A stretch of 64,000 nucleotides of DNA from Neonectria sp. B-13 (lineage: Eukaryota > Ascomycota > Sordariomycetes > Hypocreales > Nectriaceae), in assembly GCA_002682825.1 (NCBI GenBank), contig NOKP01000036.1:338964-402963 (forward strand), read 5' to 3'. The position numbers and the translations under genes were made by a program. Under the pieces are notes generated by a model. That model did not search any database, was not told where the DNA came from, and worked only from the letters and a program-made list of their open reading frames with translations. Below are positions 56,354-64,000 of the stretch, one piece after another; within the stretch, counting starts at the first letter, position 1; each line of letters begins with the position of its first letter.

Positions 56354-57201
56354 TTAACGTCGCACATGACTGATGATTTGCATACCTGGAGGACCGTTCC
56401 ATTCTGATGTACGAGATGGGAAACGAAGGAGCAGGCGTCCACGTCTCTGATGATATCGATACCCACCCATTGTTTCTAGTTTGATGTTGTTCTGAAACGT
56501 TTAGATACACTAATGCAAAGCTGCTCAGGCGTCTGAGAATGTCATCACGTCGTTGTATCCATCGGTTGCAGTGAATCTCGTCTGTCTGTACCCTCATCCA
56601 TCGTTGGCCCCACGTCGGCCGAGACCTCCGTGTCCACTCCCCCGCGGCCGATGTTTCTGCTCCACAGGGTTACTGTTACTGTCCCAGGGTTACCCTCGCT
56701 TGTTTCCGCATCCTGTTCCCTGCCGACTATCACGGTAGTCCGATCCGTAGTCATAAAATGCGTCCTAATGCAGCTTGGCTTTGACCTCCCGCCGTAGTTA
56801 ACGACGCCAATTACAATGTCTGCTGGGATAGCCCCGGGCTTTTCACAATTCGTACTCGGTATCGCCTGTCTTCGAAGATGGTGTTCTCTTTGTAAGCCGC
56901 GGTTCGCAAGGCTTTGATTTGGTGTTGGGTTGTCTCGTCTTCCGGTACTGATCAAGCCAATCCCTTGCTTCCTGTATTTGACAAACAGTTCTCACAAACA
57001 TGAAATTGAGTGGAATTAACGGGTCTTTGGATGCGGTATAATTAATTGTAGTTCGTTGTATTTACTCGGTCTCGCTGTAGAACAGACTGATGAATGAGGC
57101 GCATCAAAGTGTTGCCGAAACCGAGCAGAAACTAACTCGGATCAAGAACCCATCCCTCTATCAACTCCTCTCATTTCTTCCCCGCTCAAAAAACAAGCAG
57201 C
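56354..57201. other. Intergenic
   Basis: No gene recognised; a minus-strand frame at 56545-56955 has no ATG and no recognisable domain. Confidence 0.35.
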
Positions 57202-58026
57202 ATGGCGTCATCTCCAGTCCCAGCACCTCTCACAAGGAAAATGGAACAATGTGCAGATAGTGTCTCCGACCGAGAGGCTTCGGAGGGAGAACTCTCCCCA
57301 AAGAAAACAGCCTCATTTTTCACCCTACCAATCGAAGTCCGACTCGAAATCTACGATCTGCTCCTTGTGAGCCGATTTCAGTCAAAAGACTATGCTCGTT
57401 GGTCCCAAGAAGCCTGGGCGCAAAAGCCCATCAGCCCGTACATGCTTAAAAACCTGGGACCACACATGCTCCGAACGTGCAGGAGAATAAACGACGAGGC
57501 AAATTCGATCTTGTACTCGCAAAATGAATTCCGGGTCACGGGGCCGGAGCAGATGCTTCAATTCATGGTACAAATCGGCCCCAGAAACGTCAAACTGTTG
57601 AGGATGCTGCAGATCTCGGTGCCATGCCAAAGGGAAACTGGTTCATGGGTGAAATTGTTCGATACTCTGGCTAAGGATGCTACCGGGCTACGTGCTATCC
57701 ACGTGGAATGGTTCGCAGAATGTGAGTACAGTTGGGAGTACGTGAGAGGAGCTGAGGAGAGGGGTTTGGGAGACAACTTGGACTTTGTACGTGCCTTGGG
57801 ACAGATCAAAGGGTTGAAGAAGATGGCTATTCGAGGCTCCTACGCAAAGAGATGGCCAGCGTACTTGAAGGGGAAGATGGGCGTGCCGGTCCGAGCGAAA
57901 TCCGGCAACGTTAGCATGCTTAGGTGTGTCAATGTGTATAATGAGGAGTTGAAGGAGGATGCAGACGGACAGGAGTTACAAAGGTTGAGAAACTATCAGC
58001 AGGGAACAGAGGATTTGATTCCGTGA
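57202..58026 (+). CDS. Small fungal F-box-like protein of unknown function
   Basis: Single exon, 274 aa. FFTLPIEVRLEIYDLLLVSRF (from about residue 37) followed by MLRTCRRINDEANSILYSQNEF is a pattern common in short fungal proteins: an F-box-like helix pair (L-P-x-E-[IV]-R-x-x-I-[YW]-x-x-[LI]) plus a second conserved stretch about 55 residues on. The remainder is mixed helical and without known motifs. A role in ubiquitin ligases is often assumed for such proteins but is not shown. Convergent with the sialidase-like gene. Confidence 0.8.
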   Translation: MASSPVPAPLTRKMEQCADSVSDREASEGELSPKKTASFFTLPIEVRLEIYDLLLVSRFQSKDYARWSQEAWAQKPISPYMLKNLGPHMLRTCRRINDEANSILYSQNEFRVTGPEQMLQFMVQIGPRNVKLLRMLQISVPCQRETGSWVKLFDTLAKDATGLRAIHVEWFAECEYSWEYVRGAEERGLGDNLDFVRALGQIKGLKKMAIRGSYAKRWPAYLKGKMGVPVRAKSGNVSMLRCVNVYNEELKEDADGQELQRLRNYQQGTEDLIP

Positions 58027-58135
58027 AAGAGACACGGGATAAGAAGTGGTCGGAACGGAGGTAGATGTGTCGGTGGATATCATGAGCTCATATGTTTGTG
58101 ATTAACGCAATTCATTAATAGATTCTACCTCTATG

Positions 58136-59353
58136 TCACGCACTGTCTACCCATTGCTCTACATCCTTGATCCTGACATACTTGATGTACTGTCGATGAA
58201 ACGTGAAGGAAATATGCACCAGGGCGTCGGGCTTATCCTGTTCAGCCAGTATACACGGGTAGCTCAACTCGCGATTTGTCTTCTCCCTTGAGTTATTCGT
58301 CATGCAAAACCCATCCCCGTCCTCGAGGACTCTCTCCTTCCACGTGATGCCCTCGTCGCTGGATATGCCTACCGTCAATGTCTTGCGTGGAGTACCCCAG
58401 ACGGCCACCTTGCCGTTGACAGAGGCTTGATTAGGGCGCTTGTCGTCCTCTGGGGTGATGTCGTCGTACAGTCCCTCGCGCCTATCCAGGTGAGGCTCAG
58501 AAGCAGAGAGGTTAAATACGAGTGCAATATTGCCTGACGGTAATCGAGCCGCACAAATGCCGCTGTTGGGGTTGGGCAGTTTGGTAGGCTTCGGAGGAGC
58601 CCAGTTCAGGCCGTCTGATGAAGTCGAGCGGTAGATACAGTCGGCCCAGCGACTGCGGAAGAAAGCGACGTATCCAGACTTCCCCTTTGCAGGCGGAACA
58701 ATCTGCATGTGAACGGCTCCGACACTCTCAGGCACAACGTTTTCCGTCCAGGTTTTGCCGTCGTCACGAGAGAAGAAAATGGCAGAGATGTCGTTGTGGC
58801 CAACCCATCGCTGTCCAGGCGAAGACCGACAGTAGAAGATGGGAAGAACCCAAGTCCCGTCTTCGAGAACTACAAGCGGCTGACGAACAAACACGCCGGT
58901 CTTGCCCTCGAGCGGATAGCGTGGTGCAGACCATGTAGCACCATTATCACTGGAAGTGCGGGCCATAACGACAGCTCCGTCCTGGTTGCCCGCATCTTGC
59001 GAGGTGTGAAACAGCCAGATATCGCCAGTTTTAGGTGCTCTGAACAGGACCGGGTTTTGACAGCTTCGGTTGGTATCCGAGGAGATCTTCTGAGGCGCAG
59101 ACCAGGTGTTCGACCCAGCCTCTTGGCGAGAGAGCCAGATGCTGATGTCCGGGAGGCCCTCTTGTGAACCACCGAACCAGGTGCAGAGTAGTGTCTTGTC
59201 TGGTAGCTGCAAGAGGTTGGATGCATGAGACTGGATAGTAGCTGCGGGGAGAGCAGCGGTGGAAAGACTGGGAGAGGGCATTCTGAAGTTGGTGATAATC
59301 TCGGAGGATGCCAGGAATAAAGGAACCTGTGGAGGCAATGCAGTGATGTGCAT
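58136..59353 (-). CDS. Sialidase-fold protein with BNR/Asp-box repeats (predicted glycosidase)
   Basis: Single exon, 405 aa; an internal Met (MPSPSLSTAALP, residue 25) is an alternative and perhaps better start. Asp-box motifs S-x-D-x-G-x-T-W recur: SSDNGATWSAP, SRDDGKTWTEN, SSDGLNWAPP and SSDEGITWKER, spaced as in a six-bladed propeller. LPDKTLLCTWFGGSQEG and DISIWLSR, NPVLFRAPKTGDIWLFHT, FVRQPLVVLEDGTWVLPIFY place it in the predicted neuraminidase-like group rather than true GH33. No clear signal peptide. It sits head-to-head with a sugar-type transporter, so it may act on an imported oligosaccharide. Confidence 0.85.
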   Translation of the reverse strand: MHITALPPQVPLFLASSEIITNFRMPSPSLSTAALPAATIQSHASNLLQLPDKTLLCTWFGGSQEGLPDISIWLSRQEAGSNTWSAPQKISSDTNRSCQNPVLFRAPKTGDIWLFHTSQDAGNQDGAVVMARTSSDNGATWSAPRYPLEGKTGVFVRQPLVVLEDGTWVLPIFYCRSSPGQRWVGHNDISAIFFSRDDGKTWTENVVPESVGAVHMQIVPPAKGKSGYVAFFRSRWADCIYRSTSSDGLNWAPPKPTKLPNPNSGICAARLPSGNIALVFNLSASEPHLDRREGLYDDITPEDDKRPNQASVNGKVAVWGTPRKTLTVGISSDEGITWKERVLEDGDGFCMTNNSREKTNRELSYPCILAEQDKPDALVHISFTFHRQYIKYVRIKDVEQWVDSA

Positions 59354-59964
59354 GTGTGTCTGTGCAACCTATGCCAGTGTTCTAGAGTAGAGTGATCATC
59401 AAGGAACCCTCCAGCTTTATCGCCGTGTTCACACCCTGACGTGCCCGTCGGCCAGATGTCATGGAGTAGCTCCGGATCCATCTCCGCACCGCCCTCGTCT
59501 AATCCGTCCTTGCCATGTTGCACTGGGAGTGCCGTGAGTCGGGTGACCCCACCAGGCAGAGTTGGAGGCCGGTCTGCAGCTAGGACTTGTGTCCGAAGCC
59601 TCCGTTTCCGCCCTAGCTGCGATGATCAGATGTGGGGAAGTCGACAGCCCAACCGGCTTTGAGATGATGCAAGTCAGAACCTGGGGTATTGACTCGAGCT
59701 ACGAGTGATACCGGCAATCGAGGCTTGGAGCATGGACCGAGTCGTCCCCCCCGCGCGGGGAACCTTGCTAGTTGCTCATATCCCCATGGGGTTTTCGGAC
59801 GAGGCGCTTCATAGAGTAGTCTGAGTATATGTTGTGAGTGAGTCTCCCTATGTTATTTTCTTCGCTTCCCAGAGCAAGAGGAATAACTACAGCCTCACAA
59901 CAGAGATACCTTCCAGTTCCTCGACCCGTGTTGACACTCACGCAGCACATCCCATACCGCAACA
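59354..59964. promoter_or_regulatory. Shared upstream region of sialidase-like and sugar transporter genes
   Basis: 611 bp, no gene seen. A GC palindrome CCCCGCGCGGGG lies at about 59750-59761. Co-regulation of the two divergent genes is an inference. Confidence 0.35.
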
Positions 59965-61935
59965 ATGGGCGGCGGAACCTCGCTCTGGGCTTCTCCCGAC
60001 TGGAAGAAAGACCCCAGTGAAATCTTCAACAAACAGCTTGCGTTGTTGGGCGTGACTATTGCCTTTGCTGGTTGCTCCTATGGATTCGATCAGGGAAACA
60101 TCGGCGGGATTATGACGTTTCCGTCCTTTCGACGGGCGTTTGGCTTCGAGGGTTTGAGCACCCAGGAGGCAGACACAAGAGGTGAGTCTAAGATAGTTGT
60201 ACGACACGATTGTGGAGGCTAACTTCGGTCACAGAGGGAAACATTGCAGCTATGCGTAAGTGAGATCACAAAGTCCAAGATACGATACTACGACACCATC
60301 CTAACACAGACAAACAGTGGCTGCAGGTGGTTCCGCCGGCGCGCTCCTAGCAGCGCCTCTAGCCGACTTCCTTGGCCGGAAGAAATCCGTCACGGCCATG
60401 TCAGCTCTCTTTCTCCTCGGCTGTGCCATGCAGGAAGTCCCCAAGCTAAACGTTCTCTACGCCGGGAGACTTTTGGCTGGCGTGGCTATTGGTGCTACAT
60501 CCATGGTGAGTGTTCTTGCTTCTCGTTCCTCAGATGACCAGCTTCTAATCACTTCGAATCCTGCAGCTTGCTCCCCAGTACCTCGCCGAGAACTCGCCCA
60601 AGTCGATCCGAGGCTCCCTCACCACCTCGTACAACCTGATGATCATCTTTGCCCTTGCTGTTGCTTTCTGGGTCAACTACGCCGTCAGCCTCTGGCCAAG
60701 CCAGGACCCAAACGACAACAAGCCGTGGCAGCTCGCCCTCGGCATCCAGCTCATTCCAGGCTTCTTTCTTTTCTCTCTCATCTGGTGTAAGTGCCCGCAA
60801 CAAGACTTCGTTTAGGAAGCTCAACTGACGCCTTTGATCCTCAGTCGTCGTCGAGACGCCTCGTGCCCTCATTTCCAAGGGCAAATACGAACTTGGTCTC
60901 AAGAATCTTTGCAAGTTGCGAGGCTTACCGGCCGACCACCCTTACGTCAACGAGGAGTACATGGAGATTACCGCACAAGCGGAGTTGGAGCAGAGCCAGG
61001 TGAAAGGTGAGTCCTCGTCTCATTACTGTGTATAAGTAAACCTCAACTAACTCTGCTAGGCTATAGTTACGTCACTGTCGTACGCGAGATCGCCACCAAC
61101 GCCAGCAACCGCCGTCGACTCTTCCTCGCCATCATGCTTTTCCTCTTCCATAAGCTCACTGGCACTGACTCTATCAACTACTTTGCGCCCCAGATCTTCT
61201 CCATGATTGGTGTTCCAGAAGGCTCTAGCTCGCTTCTCACAACCGGGGTTTACGGCGTCGTCAAATTGGTAACAACCATCATCTACGTTACTCTCATCGT
61301 TGACCGCGTTGGCCGCCGTCTCCCGCTCATGATCGGTGCCACCATTCAAGCCACTGCTATGCTTTATATTGGCCTCTATCTCCGTTTTGAGAATCCGGAG
61401 GCTGGTGGAGGTACCACTGCCGGTGGGATTGTTGGCATAATCTGGTGAGTAGGCTGACACCAGTGACTACTTTAAGAATCTAGAACTAACCGATCGCGAA
61501 AGGATCTACTTGTATGCTTTTGGATGGTCGTTTGGCCACTCCGTTGCCCCGTACGTGGTTGCCGCCGAGATATTCCCTGCTCGTATTCGATCCGTCTGCA
61601 TGGCTTGCTGCTTGTTCGTAAACTGGATCGTCAATTATGGCATCACTTCGGCTACTCCTCATATGTTCAGTACCATGGGATATGGCACTTTCCTTTTCTT
61701 TGGCGTTGTGACTTACATTGGTGTCATCTTTGTGTACTTCTGTCTTCCGGAACTCAAGGGCCGTAGCATTGAGTCCATGGACGATCTCTTCCAGCATTCA
61801 CTCTGGACCATGTTCAAGCGAGCGTACCCAACCGAGGAGGAAAAGGTTCGCCACGATGTTCAGGAGATTCTTCACAACGAGAAGACTGAGGGCGGCCGTG
61901 TTTCTATGGTTGAGGACACTGAGCGGCGATTCTAG
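59965..61935 (+). CDS. MFS sugar transporter
   Basis: Exons 59965-60181, 60235-60255 (21 bp), 60318-60505, 60567-60786, 60845-61006, 61060-61444, 61503-61935; 541 aa, all in phase. Sugar-porter signatures: YGFDQGNIGGIM in the first segment, ADFLGRKKSV (loop 2-3), YAGRLLAGVAIGATSM, APQYLAENSPKSIRGSL, FVVETPRALISKGK, HKLTGTDSINYFAPQIF, VDRVGRRLPL and FCLPELKGRSIESMDDLF. Plasma-membrane uptake of a sugar or quinate-like compound by proton symport. The 21-bp second exon is needed to keep GNIAAMLAAGGSAGA in frame. Confidence 0.93.
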
Positions 61936-62050
61936 ACAGAGAGTGTCTTGAGGTGGGAGGTAAATGCAATAAATACATAATATATAGGGATAAGCAACTC
62001 AAATTGACTAGCCGAGACAAATATGGTTGCGCCCTTCAGAAAATATCTTG

Positions 62051-63227
62051 TCAAGTTGCAGCAGCTGCAGCTTCTGTCACAGATAGCTCTCCTACAGCCT
62101 TTTCCTTCGAAGTGCCATAGGTATCGGCGTATCTACCGGATATCCACTCCCCGACAGTGGTGGGAGGATACTTCTCACCCGTCTGGTCAGCACCGTAGTT
62201 GGCGAAGCACCGTACCATAAAGTCTGGGTTGCCCGAGAAGAAGAACGGGACACTGTATCGCTCCACCCCGGACTTGTTGATGACCCGATGAAGGTTTGAG
62301 ACGTATCGATCGTTGGTCCACCTCATCATCAAGTTCCCAAGGTTGACAACGAGAGCACCTTTGGTTGGGGTCGCATCGATCCACTGTGAGTCGGTGCGGT
62401 CCCAAACCTGAAGACCTCCAATCATGTCCTGTAATAGAATGGTTACAGCACCAAAATCGGTATGTGCACCAATACCTACGGCAAACACTCATCATTAGCT
62501 CCAACACGAGGATTTAGATAGAACTAGAACCCACCTCTCTCCCACTCAGACGCATCAGATGGCTGTGGAGGGTAGTGCAACAGTCTGAGGACAGCAATAG
62601 GTGTGTCGACAAACTCGGAGACCCAGTCGTCATCTACCTCCAAAGTCCGACATATAAGACGAACTAGATTCTCTGCGACAGCAAGCATCGCGGCATGGTA
62701 CTGGTCGATTACGTTTCTGAATCGGGCAGGGTTCTTGACATCATCCGGATACTTGTTGGGACCCAGGCCGAACTTCTTGGCCACAACTTTCGGGTGAGTG
62801 GCTGGTAAATCTTTTCCAAAGTAATATCCTTCTTTAAGATCACCCTCGGTCTTCTTCTCAAAAATTTGAGACCGCAGGCGTTCGTAGCCACGGTTTAACC
62901 CACCTAGGTCTTCACGAGGTAGTTAGCTCTGGAAGTTTGTGAAGTAGATGCATGGAAAATACTCTGATCGTATTTCTCCTTGACTTCTATGGGAAGCGAG
63001 AAGAAGTTCTTGCTTTGCTCAATTGTTTCGTCAAGAAGAGACTGCGGTACTCCATGGCCAACAATCTGGAAGAAGCCGTAGGTCTGGCAGGCAGTCTGAA
63101 CTTGCTGAATGAGATCCTGCTTGGCTGGCGTTTCCGATTCGCCGATTGCTTCGTAATGTTACTATACAATTCACTTGGGTAGCATTTGGAAATATATACC
63201 AGAAAGATCAATGGTTGGGATCGGCAT
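62051..63227 (-). CDS. 2-oxoglutarate/Fe(II)-dependent dioxygenase (isopenicillin-N-synthase-like)
   Basis: Exons (minus) 63227-63200 (28 bp), 63148-62963, 62903-62535, 62475-62051; 335 aa. The short first exon MPIPTIDLS continues into AIGESETPAKQDL, the typical start of this superfamily (P-x-I-D-[LF]). QTYGFFQIVGHGVP follows. Iron ligands His199 and Asp201 (AHTDFG) and His257 (NLHRVIN); Arg267-Tyr-Ser (RYSVPFF) binds 2-oxoglutarate. All residues are present, so active. Substrate unknown. The gene is divergent from the alpha/beta hydrolase at 63649. Confidence 0.92.
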
Positions 63228-63648
63228 ATTGGCGCAGGTAAACGACTGAAGTATGTTTGGGCGCTTAGCTGTGTCGGCTGATGAAGGATGAAGATTGAAG
63301 AAGATATGATGCACAGGTGTAGTTCTACTGAGCTTATTTAAAATCTCATAATTCCTCGGGAATCTATCTGTCGACGGAGTCCCTCGTCTCATGTCGTTAT
63401 CAGGGCTCAGCCGCGGTCAAGATTGTGGATCGGAATTCTCGTCCGCGGCCGAGATGCGCATCGGGTTCCCACCCGCGGCCGAAACCGTGAGACAGAATCC
63501 TTATCGCTCTGGTTGGTAAGTTGGCATCAATTATAGCCAGTCTATTGGCCAGTCCGAAGAAGCCAATACATATACCAACTGAAATCTTCCTTGCTGGGTG
63601 TAGGTTCATAAGTCATTTTCAAAACGACCAGCTCTGTCAATTAGCGCG
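63228..63648. promoter_or_regulatory. Shared promoter with three CCGCGG-type repeats
   Basis: CCGCGGTCAA at 63411, CCGCGGCCGA at 63443 and CCGCGGCCGA at 63473, spaced 32 and 30 bp, about three helix turns. These GC words stand out from an AT-rich surrounding. Candidate operator for the divergent oxygenase and hydrolase genes. Confidence 0.45.
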
Positions 63649-64000
63649 ATGACTGCGACCGAGAGCAAGAACAGCAACGCACTGCTAAAGCGACAGTCGT
63701 TTTTTGCCCCTATAGCTGGGTACGATGTCTTCATCGAGGTGGATGGCTCCGGGCCGTACATGATCATTACTGATGGCTTGGGCGCGAACACCAATGTATT
63801 CCAGCCTCTGGCGGAAGTCTTCGCGGCTGAGTACACAGTCGTTCGGTTCGATTGGCCCGGTTTGGATCACAGCAGCCTGAGCAAGACGGGCACCAAAATA
63901 ATCATGCCTTCTCTTGTCGACGTGCTCGAGGGAGTCGTGGAGAAGCTCAGTATCTCAAGCGCGGTGCGGGTCGGACATAGCCTTGGGGGGGGGGGGGGGG
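63649..64000 (+). CDS. Alpha/beta hydrolase, N-terminal part (runs off the window)
   Basis: ATG 63649 starts MTATESKNSNALLKRQSFF; FIEVDGSGPYMIITDGLGAN, VVRFDWPGLDHSS and VRVGHSLGG are the usual strand, oxyanion and nucleophile-elbow segments of the alpha/beta hydrolase fold (as in 3-oxoadipate enol-lactonase and haloperoxidase-type enzymes). The catalytic Ser is in GHSLGG. The frame ends in a run of 16 G at the window edge, so what follows is not visible. Confidence 0.8.
   Translation, partial: MTATESKNSNALLKRQSFFAPIAGYDVFIEVDGSGPYMIITDGLGANTNVFQPLAEVFAAEYTVVRFDWPGLDHSSLSKTGTKIIMPSLVDVLEGVVEKLSISSAVRVGHSLGGGGG

Overview
This window comes from a filamentous ascomycete (Pezizomycotina, probably Sordariomycetes; the genus is not determined). 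The signs are genes split by short 48-150 bp GT-AG introns with CTGAC/CTAAC-type branch points, Zn(II)2Cys6 regulators, a HET-domain gene, a type HAK potassium transporter, single 5S rRNA genes lying among protein genes, and gene relics whose stop codons look like C-to-T or G-to-A changes, as left by repeat-induced point mutation (RIP). I recognised no transposon, CRISPR array or tRNA gene. Several reading frames open with TTG or GTG upstream of the first ATG; I moved those starts to the first plausible ATG.

Left part (0-13 kb): a large single-exon minus-strand gene joins a trypsin-fold protease-like domain (with Cys where Ser is usual) to an AreA/NIT2-type GATA zinc finger and an AreA-like C-terminal tail. 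It is followed by a ruined aldo-keto reductase, a nine-exon secreted Ser/Thr/Pro-rich protein built on 30-bp tandem repeats, a secreted HExxH metallopeptidase-like protein, and an F-box protein.

Middle left (14-29 kb): HAK potassium transporter, secreted type B carboxylesterase, a tandem pair of 5S rRNA genes with different but each self-pairing helix II, a bZIP regulator that only appears once a 66-bp intron is removed, a small Cys-rich membrane protein that may be frameshifted, and a HET-domain gene with an in-frame TGA.

Middle (29-48.7 kb): a second carboxylesterase, two Zn2Cys6 regulators, then three divergent pairs: alpha/beta hydrolase with isochorismatase-like hydrolase, NCS1 (Fcy-type) permease with DHA1-type MFS exporter, and P450 with a homogentisate-dioxygenase-like enzyme. 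All three shared promoters and the promoter of the second regulator carry TTGCCGG motifs, seven by hand count in about 2.4 kb. The dioxygenase keeps the iron ligands but has changed two second-shell histidines. I read this as an uncharacterised catabolic cluster: uptake by the permease, amide and ester hydrolysis, hydroxylation by P450, ring opening by the dioxygenase, export by MFS, under the local Zn2Cys6 factor. A decayed Dal5-type permease lies at its right edge.

Right part (48.7-64 kb): a GH115 alpha-glucuronidase without a visible signal peptide, a predicted N-myristoylated coiled-coil protein with twelve 28-residue repeats, a small fungal protein of the F-box-like type, a sialidase-fold (BNR) protein next to a sugar-type MFS transporter, a 2-oxoglutarate oxygenase, and a divergent alpha/beta hydrolase cut off by the window end, which finishes in 16 G residues.
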